The notes under the pieces: generated by a model
Database searches by the model: none
Seen by the model: the letters and a program-made list of their open reading frames with translations, nothing else
What the model was told of the DNA's origin: nothing
In this document: positions 15,400-29,377 of the stretch, in pieces
Layout of the letters: each line of letters starts with the position of its first letter
Position numbering within the stretch: the first letter of the stretch is position 1
NCBI GenBank assembly: GCA_029339505.1
Contig: JAQISU010000094.1
Span: forward strand, 6,334,001 to 6,398,000
DNA: 64,000 nucleotides
Direction: 5' to 3'
From: Unio delphinus
Taxonomy: Eukaryota > Mollusca > Bivalvia > Unionida > Unionidae
Translations under genes and position numbers: made by a program

Positions 15400-18300
15400 G
15401 TTATAAATATTTTAAAAGGCACATTGCATCACAGTTAAATGTTTAAAAAGACACATTGCATCAGTTATAAATATTTTAAAAGACACATTGCATTACATTT
15501 AAATGTTTTAAAAGACACATTGCATCAGTTATAAATGTTTAAAAAGACACATTGCATCAGTTATAAATGTTTTGAAAGACACATTGCATTACATTTAAAT
15601 GTTTTAAAAGACACATTGCATCACAGTTATAAATATTTTAAAAGGCACATTGCATCACAGTTAAATGTTTAAAAAGACACATTGCATCAGTTATAAATAT
15701 TTTAAAAGACACATTGCATCACAGTTATAAATATTTTAAAAGACACACTGCATTACATTTAAATGTTTAAAAAGACACATTGCATCACAGTTAAATGTTT
15801 AAAAAGACACATTGCATCAGTTATAAATGTTTTTAAAGACACATTGCATCAGTTATAAATGTTTTAAAAGACACATTGCATCACAGTTAAATGTTTTAAA
15901 AGACACATTGCATTACATTTAAATGTTTAAAAAGACACATTGCATCACAGTTATAAATATTTTAAAAGACACATTGCATTACATTTAAATGTTTAAAAAG
16001 ACACATTGCATTACATTTAAATGTTTAAAAAGACACATTGCATCACAGTTATAAATGTTTTAAAAGACACATTGCATTACATTTAAATGTTTAAAAAGAC
16101 ACATTACATCACAGTTATAAATATTTTAAAAGACACATTGCATTACATTTAAATGTTTAAAAAGACATTGCATTACATTTAAATGTTTAAAAAGACATTG
16201 CATTACATTTAAATGTTTAAAAAGACACATTGCATCACAGTTATAAATATTTTAAAAGACACATTGCATCAGTTATAAATGTTTTAAAAGACACATTGCA
16301 TCACAGTTAAATGTTTTAAAAGACACATTGCATTACATTTAAATGTTTAAAAAGACACATTGCATCACAGTTATAAATATTTTAAAAGACACATTGCATT
16401 ACATTTAAATGTTTAAAAAGACACATTGCATCAGTTGTAAATATTTTAAAAGACACATTGCATTACATTTAAATGTTTAAAAAGACACATTGCATCACAG
16501 TTATAAATGTTTTAAAAGACACATTGCATCAGTTATAAATGTTTTAAAAGACACATTGCATCACAGTTATAAATGTTTAAAAAGACACATTGCATCAGTT
16601 ATAAATGTTTTAAAAGACACATTGCATTACATTTAAATGTTTAATAAGACACATTGCATCACAGTTATAAATATTTTTAAAGACACATTGCATTACATTT
16701 AAATGTTTAAAAAGACACATTGCATTAGTTATAAATGTTTAAAAAGACACATTGCATTACATTTAAATGTTTAAAAAGACATATTGCATCAGTTATAAAT
16801 GTTTAAAAAGACACATTGCATCACAGTTAAATGTTTAAAAAGACACATTGCATCACAGTTAAATGTTTAAAAAGACACATTGCATCAGTTATAAATATTT
16901 TAAAAGACACATTGCATCACAGTTAAATGTTTAAAAAGACACATTGCATCACAGTTATAAATATTTTAAAAGACACATTGCATCACAGTTATAAATATTT
17001 TAAAAGACACATTGCATTACATTTAAATGTTTAAAAAGACACATTGCATCACAGTTATAAATATTTTAAAAGACACATTGCATCACAGTTATAAATATTT
17101 TAAAAGACACATTACATTACATTTAAATGTTTAAAAAGACACATTGCATCACAGTTAAATGTTTAAAAAGACACATTGCATCAGTTATAAATATTTTAAA
17201 AGACACATTGCATTACATTTAAATGTTTTAAAAGACACATTGCATCAGTTATAAATGTTTAAAAAGACACATTGCATCAGTTATAAATGTTTTAAAAGAC
17301 ACATTGCATTACATTTAAATGTTTTAAAAGACACATTGCATCACAGTTATAAATATTTTGAAAGGCACATTGCATCACAGTTAAATGTTTAAAAAGACAC
17401 ATTCCATCAGTTATAAATATTTTAAAAGACACATTGCATCACAGTTATAAATATTTTAAAAGACACACTGCATTACATTTAAATGTTTAAAAAGACACAT
17501 TGCATCACAGTTAAATGTTTAAAAAGACACATTGCATCACAGTTATAAATATTTTAAAAGACACATTGCATTACATTTAAATGTTTAAAAAGACACATTG
17601 CATTGCATTTAAATGTTTAAAAAGACACATTGCATCACAGTTATAAATGTTTTAAAAGACACATTGCATTACATTTAAATGTTTAAAAAGACACATTGCA
17701 TCACAGTTATAAATATTTTAAAAGACACATTGCATTACATTTAAATGTTTAAAAAGACACATTGCATTACATTTAAATGTTTAAAAAGACACATTGCATC
17801 ACAGTTATAAATGTTTTAAAAGACACATTGCATTACATTTAAATGTTTAAAAAGACACATTACATCACAGTTATAAATATTTTAAAAGACACATTGCATT
17901 ACATTTAAATGTTTAAAAAGACATTGCATTACATTTAAATTTTTAAAAAGACATTGCATTACATTTAAATGTTTAAAAAGACACATTGCATCACAGTTAT
18001 AAATATTTTAAAAGACACATTGCATCAGTTATAAATGTTTTAAAAGACACATTGCATCACAGTTAAATGTTTTAAAAGACACATTGCATTACATTTAAAT
18101 GTTTAAAAAGACACATTGCATCACAGTTATAAATATTTTAAAAGACACATTGCATTACATTTAAATGTTTAAAAAGACACATTGCATCAGTTATAAATAT
18201 TTTAAAAGACACATTGCATTACATTTAAATGTTTAAAAAGACACATTGCATCACAGTTATAAATGTTTTAAAAGACACATTGCATCAGTTATAAATGTTT

Positions 18301-20760
18301 TAAAAGACACATTGCATCACAGTTATAAATGTTTAAAAAGACACATTGCATCAGTTATAAATGTTTTAAAAGACACATTGCATTACATTTAAATGTTTAA
18401 TAAGACACATTGCATCACAGTTATAAATATTTTTAAAGACACATTGCATTACATTTAAATGTTTAAAAAGACACATTGCATTAGTTATAAATGTTTAAAA
18501 AGACACATTGCATTACATTTAAATGTTTAAAAAGACACATTGCATCAGTTATAAATGTTTAAAAAGACACATTGCATCACAGTTAAATGTTTAAAAAGAC
18601 ACATTGCATCACAGTTAAATGTTTAAAAAGACACATTGCATCAGTTATAAATATTTTAAAAGACACATTGCATCACAGTTAAATGTTTAAAAAGACACAT
18701 TGCATCACAGTTATAAATATTTTAAAAGACACATTGCATCACAGTTATAAATATTTTAAAAGACACATTGCATTACATTTAAATGTTTAAAAAGACACAT
18801 TGCATCACAGTTATAAATATTTTAAAAGACACATTGCATCACAGTTATAAATATTTTAAAAGACACATTACATTACATTTAAATGTTTAAAAAGACACAT
18901 TGCATCACAGTTAAATGTTTAAAAAGACACATTGCATCAGTTATAAATATTTTAAAAGACACATTGCATTACATTTAAATGTTTTAAAAGACACATTGCA
19001 TCAGTTATAAATGTTTAAAAAGACACATTGCATCAGTTATAAATGTTTTAAAAGACACATTGCATTACATTTAAATGTTTTAAAAGACACATTGCATCAC
19101 AGTTATAAATATTTTAAAAGGCACATTGCATCACAGTTAAATGTTTAAAAAGACACATTCCATCAGTTATAAATATTTTAAAAGACACATTGCATCACAG
19201 TTATAAATATTTTAAAAGACACACTGCATTACATTTAAATGTTTAAAAAGACACATTGCATCACAGTTAAATGTTTAAAAAGACACATTGCATCAGTTAT
19301 AAATGTTTTAAAAGACACATTGCATCAGTTATAAATGTTTTAAAAGACACATTGCATCACAGTTAAATGTTTTAAAAGACACATTGCATTACATTTAAAT
19401 GTTTAAAAAGACACATTGCATCACAGTTATAAATATTTTAAAAGACACATTGCATTACATTTAAATGTTTAAAAAGACACATTGCATTGCATTTAAATGT
19501 TTAAAAAGACAAATTGCATCACAGTTATAAATGTTTTAAAAGACACATTGCATTACATTTAAATGTTTAAAAAGACACATTGCATCACAGTTATAAATAT
19601 TTTAAAAGACACATTGCATTACATTTAAATGTTTAAAAAGACATTGCATTACATTTAAATGTTTAAAAAGACACATTGCATCACAGTTATAAATATTTTA
19701 AAAGACACATTGCATCAGTTATAAATGTTTTAAAAGACACATTGCATCACAGTTAAATGTTTTAAAAGACACATTGCATTACATTTAAATGTTTAAAAAG
19801 ACACATTGCATCACAGTTATAAATATTTTAAAAGACACATTGCATTACATTTAAATGTTTAAAAAGACACATTGCATCAGTTATAAATATTTTAAAAGAC
19901 ACATTGCATTACATTTAAATGTTTAAAAAGACACATTGCATCACAGTTATAAATGTTATAAAAGACACATTGCATCAGTTATAAATGTTTTAAAAGACAC
20001 ATTGCATCACAGTTATAAATGTTTAAAAAGACACATTGCATCAGTTATAAATGTTTTAAAAGACACATTGCATTACATTTAAATGTTTAATAAGACACAT
20101 TGCATCACAGTTATAAATATTTTTAAAGACACATTGCATTACATTTAAATGTTTAAAAAGACACATTGCATCAGTTATAAATGTTTAAAAGACACATTGC
20201 ATTACATTTAAATGTTTAAAAAGACACATTGCATCAGTTATAAATGTTTAAAAAGACACATTGCATCACAGTTAAATGTTTAAAAAGACACATTGCATCA
20301 CAGTTAAATGTTTAAAAAGACACATTGCATCAGTTATAAATATTTTAAAAGACACATTGCATCACAGTTAAATGTTTAAAAAGACACATTGCATCACAGT
20401 TATAAATATTTTAAAAGACACATTGCATCACAGTTATAAATATTTTAAAAGACACATTGCATTACATTTAAATGTTTAAAAAGACACATTGCATCACAGT
20501 TATAAATATTTTAAAAGACACATTGCATCACAGTTATAAATATTTTAAAAGACACATTACATTACATTTAAATGTTTAAAAAGACACATTGCATCACAGT
20601 TAAATGTTTAAAAAGACACATTGCATCAGTTATAAATATTTTAAAAGACACATTGCATTACATTTAAATGTTTTAAAAGACACATTGCATCAGTTATAAA
20701 TGTTTAAAAAGACATATTGCATCAGTTATAAATGTTTTAAAAGACACATTGCATTACATT
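15400..20760. repeat. ~1.72-1.76 kb higher-order repeat within the array
   Basis: The rare word ACACACTGCATTAC occurs at about 15743, 17463 and 19219, giving spacings of about 1720 and 1756 bp. The surrounding succession of unit variants is repeated, including the ATTCCATCAG unit in the last two and the later TTAATAAGACAC and ATATTTTTAAAG units. This stretch therefore holds about three large copies of roughly fifty basic units each. Confidence 0.8.
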
Positions 20761-21300
20761 TAAATGTTTTAAAAGACACATTGCATCACAGTTATAAATG
20801 TTTTAAAAGACACATTGCATCAGTTATAAATGTTTAAAAAGACACATTGCATCAGTTATAAATGTTTTAAAAGACACATTGCATTACATTTAAATGTTTT
20901 AAAAGACACATTGCATTACATTTAAATGTTTTAAAAGGCACATTGCATCACAGTTAAATGTTTAAAAAGACACATTGCATCAGTTATAAATATTTTAAAA
21001 GACACATTGCATTACATTTAAATGTTTTAAAAGACACATTGCATCAGTTATAAATGTTTAAAAAGACACATTGCATCAGTTATAAATGTTTTAAAAGACA
21101 CATTGCATTACATTTAAATGTTTTAAAAGACACATTGCATCACAGTTATAAATGTTTTAAAAGACACATTGCATCACAGTTAAATGTTTAAAAAGACACA
21201 TTGCATCACAGTTAAATGTTTTAAAAGACACATTGCATTACATTTAAATGTTTTAAAAGACACATTGCATTACATTTAAATGTTTAAAAAGACACATTGC

Positions 21301-24300
21301 ATCACAGTTATAAATATTTTAAAAGACACATTGCATTACATTTAAATGTTTTAAAAGACAAATTGCATCAGTTATAAATGTTTAAAAAGACACATTGCAT
21401 CAGTTATAAATGTTTTAAAAGACACATTGCATTACATTTATATGTTTTAAAAGACACACTGCATTACATTTAAATGTTTAAAAAGACACATTGCATCACA
21501 GTTAAATGTTTAAAAAGACAGATTGCATCAGTTATAAATGTTTAAAAAGACACATTGCATCAGTTATAAATGTTTTGAAAGACACATTGCATTACATTTA
21601 TATGTTTTAAAAGACACACTTCATTACATTTAAATGTTTAAAAAGACACATTGCATCAGTTATAAATGTTTTGAAAGACACATTGCATTACATTTATATG
21701 TTTTAAAAGACACATTGCATTACATTTAAATGTTTAAAAAGACACATTGCATCACAGTTAAATGTTTTAAAAGACACATTGCATCAGTTATAAATGTTTA
21801 AAAAGACACATTGCATCAGTTATAAATGTTTTGAAAGACACATTGCATTACATTTATATGTTTTAAAAGACACATTGCATTACATTTAAATGTTTTAAAA
21901 GGCACATTGCATCACAGTTAAATGTTTAAAAAGACACATTGCATCAGTTATAAATATTTTAAAAGACACATTGAATTACATTTAAATGTTTTAAAAGACA
22001 CATTGCATCAGTTATAAATGTTTAAAAAGACACATTGCATCAGTTATAAATGTTTTAAAAGACACATTGCATTACATTTAAATGTTTTAAAAGACACATT
22101 GCATCACAGTTATAAATGTTTTAAAAGACACATTGCATCACAGTTAAATGTTTAAAAAGACACATTGCATCACAGTTAAATGTTTAAAAAGACACATTGC
22201 ATTACATTTAAATGTTTTAAAAGACACATTGCATTACATTTAAATGTTTAAAAAGACACATTGCATTACAGTTATAAATATTTTAAAAGACACATTGCAT
22301 TACATTTAAATGTTTAAAAAGACACATTGCATTACATTTAAATGTTTTTAAAGACACATTGCATTACATTTAAATGTTTAAAAAGACACATTGCATTACA
22401 GTTATAAATATTTTAAAAGACACATTGCATTACATTTAAATGTTTTAAAAGACACATTGCATTACATTTAAATGTTTTAAAAGACACATTGCATTACATT
22501 TAAATGTTTTAAAAGACACATTGCATCAGTTATAAATGTTTAAAAAGACACATTGCATCAGTTATAAATGTTTTAAAAGACACATTGCATTACATTTAAA
22601 TGTTTTAAAAGACACATTGCATCACAGTTATAAATGTTTTAAAAGACACATTGCATCACAGTTAAATGTTTAAAAAGACACATTGCATCACAGTTAAATG
22701 TTTAAAAAGACACATTGCATTACATTTAAATGTTTTAAAAGACACATTGCATTACATTTAAATGTTTAAAAAGACACATTGCATTACAGTTATAAATGTT
22801 TAAAAAGACACATTGCATCAGTTATAAATGTTTTAAAAGACACATTGCATTACATTTAAATGTTTTAAAAGACACATTGCATCACAGTTAAATGTTTTAA
22901 AAGACACATTGCATCAGTTATAAATGTTTAAAAAGACACGTTGCATCACATTTAAATGTTTTGAAAGACACATTGCATTACATTTATAAATGTTTTAAAA
23001 GACACATTGCATTACATTTAAATGTTTTAAAAGACACATTGCATCACATTTATAAATGTTTAAAAAGACACATTGCATCACAGTTATAAATGTTTTAAAA
23101 GACACATTGCATCAGAATTATAAATGTTTTAAAAGACACATTGCATTACATTTAAATGTTTTAAAAGACACATTGCATCACATTTATAAATGTTTTAAAA
23201 GACACATTGCATTACATTTAAATGTTTTAAAAGACACATTGCATCAGTTATAAATATTTTAAAAGACACATTGCATCACAGTTAAATGTTTAAAAAGACA
23301 CATTGCATCACAGTTATAAATATTTTAAAAGACACATTGCATCACAGTTATAAATATTTTAAAAGACACATTGCATTACATTTAAATGTTTTAAAAGACA
23401 AATTGCATCAGTTATAAATGTTTAAAAAGACACATTGCATCAGTTATAAATGTTTTAAAAGACACATTGCATTACATTTATATGTTTTAAAAGACACACT
23501 GCATTACATTTAAATGTTTAAAAAGACACATTGCATCACAGTTAAATGTTTAAAAAGACACATTGCATCAGTTATAAATGTTTAAAAAGACACATTGCAT
23601 CAGTTATAAATGTTTTGAAAGACACATTGCATTACATTTATATGTTTTAAAAGACACACTGCATTACATTTAAATGTTTAAAAAGACACATTGCATCAGT
23701 TATAAATGTTTTGAAAGACACATTGCATTACATTTATATGTTTTAAAAGACACATTGCATTACATTTAAATGTTTAAAAAGACACATTGCATCACAGTTA
23801 AATGTTTTAAAAGACACATTGCATCAGTTATAAATGTTTAAAAAGACACATTGCATCAGTTATAAATGTTTTGAAAGACACATTGCATTACATTTATGTT
23901 TTAAAAGACACATTGCATTACATTTAAATGTTTTAAAAGGCACATTGCATCACAGTTAAATGTTTAAAAAGACACATTGCATCAGTTATAAATATTTTAA
24001 AAGACACATTGCATTACATTTAAATGTTTTATAAGACACATTGCATCAGTTATAAATGTTTAAAAAGACACATTGCATCAGTTATAAATGTTTTAAAAGA
24101 CACATTGCATTACATTTAAATGTTTTAAAAGACACATTGCATCACAGTTATAAATGTTTTAAAAGACACATTGCATCACAGTTAAATGTTTAAAAAGACA
24201 CATTGCATCACAGTTAAATGTTTAAAAAGACACATTGCATTACATTTAAATGTTTTAAAAGACACATTGCATTACATTTAAATGTTTAAAAAGACACATT

Positions 24301-24650
24301 GCATTACAGTTATAAATATTTTAAAAGACACATTGCATTACATTTAAATGTTTTAAAAGACACATTGCATTACATTTAAATGTTTTAAAAGACACATTGC
24401 ATTACATTTAAATTTTTTAAAAGACACATTGCATCAGTTATAAATGTTTAAAAAGACACATTGCATCACAGTTATAAATGTTTTAAAAGACACATTGCAT
24501 CACAGTTAAATGTTTAAAAAGACACATTGCATCACAGTTAAATGTTTAAAAAGACACATTGCATTACATTTAAATGTTTTAAAAGACACATTGCATTACA
24601 TTTAAATGTTTAAAAAGACACATTGCATTACAGTTATAAATATTTTAAAA
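21301..24650. repeat. 2040-bp higher-order repeat within the array
   Basis: The sequence from 21301 matches that from 23341 at an offset of exactly 2040 bases for several hundred bases. Shared rare units include ACATTTATATG and TGTTTTGAAAGAC. A 2-bp loss near 23896 then shifts the offset to 2038, and the match continues to about 24340 and beyond. The second copy is a recent tandem duplication. Confidence 0.85.
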
Positions 24651-25599
24651 GACACATTGCATTACATTTAAATGTTTTAAAAGACACATTGCATCAGTTA
24701 TAAATGTTTAAAAAGACACATTGCATCAGTTATAAATGTTTTAAAAGACACATTGCATTATATTTAAATGTTTTAAAAGATACATTGCATTACATTTAAA
24801 TGTTTTAAAAGACACATTGCATCAGTTATAAATGTTTAAAAAGACACGTTGCATCACATTTAAATGTTTTAAAAGACACATTGCATTACATTTATAAATG
24901 TTTTAAAAGACACATTGCATTACATTTAAATGTTTTAAAAGACACATTGCATCACATTTATAAATGTTGTAAAAGACACATTGCATCACAGTTATAAATG
25001 TTTTAAAAGACACATTGCATCAGAGTTATAAATGTTTTAAAAGACACATTGCATTACATTTAAATGTTTTAAAAGACACATTGCATCACATTTATAAATG
25101 TTTTAAAAGACACATTGCATTACATTTAAATGTTTTAAAAGACACATTGCATCAGTTATAAATATTTTAAAAGACACATTGCATCACATTTATAAATGTT
25201 TTAAAAGACACATTGCATCACAGTTAAATGTTTTAAAAGGCACATTGCATTACATTTAAATGTTTTAAAAGACACATTGCATTACATGTAAATGTTTTAA
25301 AAGACACATTGCATTACATTTAAATGTTTTAAAAGACACATTGCATCACATTTAAATGTTTTAAAAGACACATTGCATCACATTTAAAAATGTTTTAAAA
25401 GACACATTGCATTACATTTAAATGTTTTAAAAGACACATTGCATCAGTTATAAATATTTTAAAAGACACATTGCATTACATTTAAATGTTTTAAAAGACA
25501 CATTGCATCACATTTATAAATGTTTTAAAAGACACATTGCATCACAGTTAAATGTTTTAAAAGACACATTGCATCAGTTAAAAATGTTTTAAAAGACAC

Positions 25600-28050
25600 A
25601 TTGCATCTCATTTATAAATGTTTTAAAAGATGCATTGCATCGGTTACAATTATTTTAAAAGACACATTGCATCACATTTATAAATGTCTTAAAAGACACA
25701 TTGCATCACATTTATAAATGTTTTAAAAGACACATTGCATCACAGTTAAATGTTTAAAAAGACACATTGCATCAGTTATAAATCTTTTAAAAGACACATT
25801 GCATCAGTTATAAATATTTTAAAAGACACATTGCATCAGTTATAAATGTTTTAAAAGACGCATTGCATCATAGTTCAATATGTTTTAAAAGACACATTGC
25901 ATCAGTTATAAATGTTTTAAAAGACACATTTCATTACATTTAAATGTTTTAAAAGACACATTGCATCATAGTTAAATGTTTAAAAAGACGCATTACATCA
26001 TAGTTAAATATGTTTTAAAAGACACATTGCATCAGTTATAAATGTTTTAAAAGACACATTGCATTACATTTAAATGTTTTAAAAGACACATTGCATCACA
26101 GTTATAAATGTTTTAAAAGACACATTGCATCACAGTTATAAATGTTTTAAAAGACACATTGCATCACAGTTATAAATGTTTTAATAAACACATTGCATTA
26201 CATTTAAATGTTTAAAAAGATGCATTGCATCATAGTTAAATATGTTTTAAAAGACGCATTGCATCATAGTTAAATATGTTTTAAAAGACAGATTGCATCA
26301 GTTATAAATGTTTTAAAAGACACACTGCATCACATTTAAATGTTTAAAAAGACACATTGCATCAGTTATAAATGTTTTAAAAGACACATTGCATCACAGT
26401 TATAAATGTTTTAAAAGACACATTGCATCACAGTTATAAATGTTTTAAAAGACACATTGCATCACTGTTATAAATGTTTTAAAAGACACATTGCATTACA
26501 TCTAAATGTTTAAAAAGATGCATTGCATCATAGTTAAATATGTTTTAAAAGACGCATTGCATCATAGTTAAATATGTTTTAAAAGACGCATTGCATCACA
26601 GTTATAAATGTTTAAAAAGACACATTGCATCACAGTTATAAATGTTTAAAAAGACACATTGCATTACATTTAAATGTTTAAAAAGATGCATTGCATCATA
26701 GTTAAATGTTTTAAAAGACACATTGCATCACAGTTATAAATGTTTAAAAAGACACATTGCATCACAGTTATAAATGTTTTAAAAGACACATTGCATTACA
26801 TTTAAATGTTTAAAAAGATGCATTGCATCATAGTTAAATATGTTTTAAAAGACACATTGCATCACAGTTATAAATGTTTTAAAAGACGCATTGCATCATA
26901 GTTAAATATGTTTTAAAAGACACATTGCATCACAGTTATAAATGTTTTAAAAGAAGCATTGCATCATAGTTAAATATGTTTTAAAAGACACATTGCATCA
27001 CAGTTATAAATGTTTTAAAAGACACATTGCATTACATTTAAATGTTTAAAAAGACACATTGCATCACAGTTAAATGTTTTAAAAGACACATTGCATCACA
27101 GTTATAAATGTTTAAAAAGACACATTGCATCACAGTTATAAATGTTTTAAAAGACACATTGCATTACATTTAAATGTTTAAAAAGATGCATTGCATCATA
27201 GTTAAATATGTTTTAAAAGACACATTGCATCACAGTTATAAATGTTTTAAAAGACGCATTGCATCATAGTTAAATATGTTTTAAAAGACACATTGCATCA
27301 CAGTTATAAATGTTTAAAAAGACACATTGCATCACAGTTATAAATGTTTTAAAAGACACATTGCATTACATTTAAATGTTTTAAAAGATGCATTGCATCA
27401 TAGTTAAATATGTTTTAAAAGACGCATTGCATCACAGTTATAAATGTTTTAAAAGACACATTGCATTACATTTAAATGTTTAAAAAGATGCATTGCATCA
27501 TAGTTAAATATGTTTTAAAAGACGCATTGCATCATAGTTAAATATGTTTTAAAAGACGCATTGCATCACAGTTATAAATGTTTTAAAAGACACATTGCAT
27601 CACAGTTAAATGTTTTAAAAGACACATTGCATCACAGTTAAATATGTTTTAAAAGACGCATTGCATTACATTTAAATGTTTAAAAAGACACATTGCATCA
27701 GTTATAAATATTTTAAAAGACACATTGCATCAGTTATAAATGTTTTAAAAGACGCATTGCATCAGTTATAAATATTTTAAAAGACATTGCATCACAGTTA
27801 AATGTTTTAAAAGACACATTGCATCACAGTTATAAATATTTTAAAAGACATTGCATCACAGTTAAATGTTTTAAAAGACACATTGCATCAGTTATAAATG
27901 TTTACAAAGACACATTGCATCACAGTTATAAATGTTTACAAAGACACATTGCATCACAGTTATAAATGTTTACAGAGACACATTGCATCACAGTTATAAA
28001 TGTTTAAAAAGACACATTGCATCATAGTTAAATGTGTTTTAAAATTACAA
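25600..28050. repeat. Array sub-domain with ATAGTTAAATATG-type units
   Basis: From about 25850 the array is enriched in units carrying CATAGTTAAATATG and GACGCATTGCATCATAG or GATGCATTGCATCATAG. These forms are rare or absent to the left. They alternate with standard units. This is a distinct, locally amplified variant family at the right end of the array, before the decayed edge. Confidence 0.75.
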
Positions 28051-28109
28051 AACACAGCACAGTTAAACATGTTTAAATAGACACAACACAACACATTTAA
28101 CAGTTAAAT

Positions 28110-29260
28110 ATAAGTTGAAGAAAATGGAATCAATTTAATATGATCCACTACTATACTAAGATGAGGTTTAACAATGTAATGGGGGATTTTAAAGCGGGGG
28201 ACTAATTTATTGGGATAAACTACCAAACTTTGTAAGAGGTACAACAATGTAATGAGGGCTTTTAAATCAAGGGACCAATTTATTGGGTTACACTACCATA
28301 CTTATAAGAAGTACAACATTGTAATGAGGGATTTTATAGGAAGAAACCAATTTAATGGGTTCCACTACCATACTTATAAGAAATAATACATTGTAATGAG
28401 GGATTTTATAGCAAGGGACCAATTTAATGAAACCATACTTATAAGAAGTACAACATTGTAATGAGGGATTTTATAGCAAGGGACCAATTTAATGAAACCA
28501 TACTTATAAGAAGTACAACATTGTAATGAGGGATTGAAAGCAATGGACCAATTTAATGGGTTAAACTACCATGCACATATGAAGTACTACATTGTAAGGG
28601 ATTTTAAAGCAAGAAACCAATTTAATGGGTTCCACTACAATGCACATAAGAAGTACTACATTGTAATGAGGGATTTTAAAGCAAGAAACCAATTTAATGG
28701 GTTACATTACAATACACATAAGAAATAATACATTGTAATGAGGGATTTTAAAGCAATATACCAATTTAATGGGTTAAACTACAATACACATAAGAAGTAC
28801 TACATTGTAATGACGGATTTAAAGCAAAGGACCAATTAAATGACACCAGACTCATAAGAAGTACAGCATTATGATAAGCAATTTTAAAGCAAGAAACCAA
28901 TTTAATGGGTTCCACTACAATACACATAAGAAGTACTGCATTGTAATGAGGGATTGAAAGCAAGAAACTCCACTACAATACACATAAGAAGTACTACATT
29001 GTAAGGAGGGATTTAAAGCAAGGGACCAATTTAATGGGTTACATTACAATACACATAAGAAATAATACATTGTAATGAGGGATTTTAAAAGCAAGGGACC
29101 AATTTAATGTGTTGCAATTCCATACTTATAAGAAGTACTACATTGTAATGAGGGATTTTAGAGCAACGGACTAACTGAACGTGATCCATGACTAATGTAT
29201 GCAATACAACAGTGTGCTGAGTCTTTAATGTGAGGGACCAATGTAACTTTGTGATAAAAC
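28110..29260. repeat. 72-bp minisatellite, about 16 copies
   Basis: Units contain GTACTACATTGTAATGAGGG, then TTTTAAAGCAAGGGACCAA, TTTAATGGGTT and ACACATAAG. The word CACATA at 28643 and 28715 gives a 72-bp period; some copies are shorter. The copies are diverged, so this is older than the neighbouring 33-bp array and unrelated to it. The last recognisable unit ends about 30 bp before the exon at 29292. Small ORFs on both strands here are repeat artefacts. Confidence 0.9.
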
Positions 29261-29291
29261 AACTGTAACACATTCCTTTTGTACATTTCAG

Positions 29292-29377
29292 GATTGTTGG
29301 TATTTATTGGTCTGTCAGCAGGATTTTACTATGCCAATGTTAGAATGGTACAAATAGTTCATCAGCTGTCCTTAAAG
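29292..29377 (+). CDS. RNFT-like exon a (first visible exon)
   Basis: The acceptor is TTTGTACATTTCAG and the donor is AAAG/GTAAGC. The exon is 86 nt, entering in phase 1 (two bases of a split Gly/Arg/Glu codon) and ending on a codon boundary. It encodes a hydrophobic helix, LLVFIGLSAGFYYANVRMV, then VHQLSLK, corresponding to the family segment before the YAN motif. An in-frame reading upstream of the AG is intronic, so the protein does not start here. Confidence 0.88.

Larger units (their letters stand above)
1..28110. repeat. Giant 32-34 bp minisatellite array (intronic)
   Basis: Uninterrupted head-to-tail units with the core AAAAGACACATTGCATCA run from the first base to about 28110, apart from three SINE insertions. 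Unit variants differ in the linker (CACAGTTATAAATG, CACAGTTAAATG, CAGTTATAAATG, TACATTTAAATG, CATAGTTAAATATG), giving 32-34 bp. They also differ in the T/A tract (TTTTAAAA or TTTAAAAA). Dividing length by 33 gives about 830 units. The left end is open because the array starts before the window. The right edge decays over 27900-28110, where units change to TTTACAAAG and ACAACACA forms. The array lies in the intron upstream of the first visible RNFT-like exon, assuming that gene's N-terminal exons lie further left. Short ORFs inside it are by-products of the repeat. Confidence 0.97.

Noticed and set aside
1999..23253. Short ORFs in the giant array reading HCITVINVLKDTLH-type peptides
   Set aside because: They follow the satellite period, end wherever unit length changes frame, and show no codon bias. 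There is no signal for expression.
1..28110. CRISPR-like or centromeric interpretation of the array
   Set aside because: There are no unique spacers between units, so it is not CRISPR. Nothing in sequence alone shows centromere function, and the array sits beside spliced exons.
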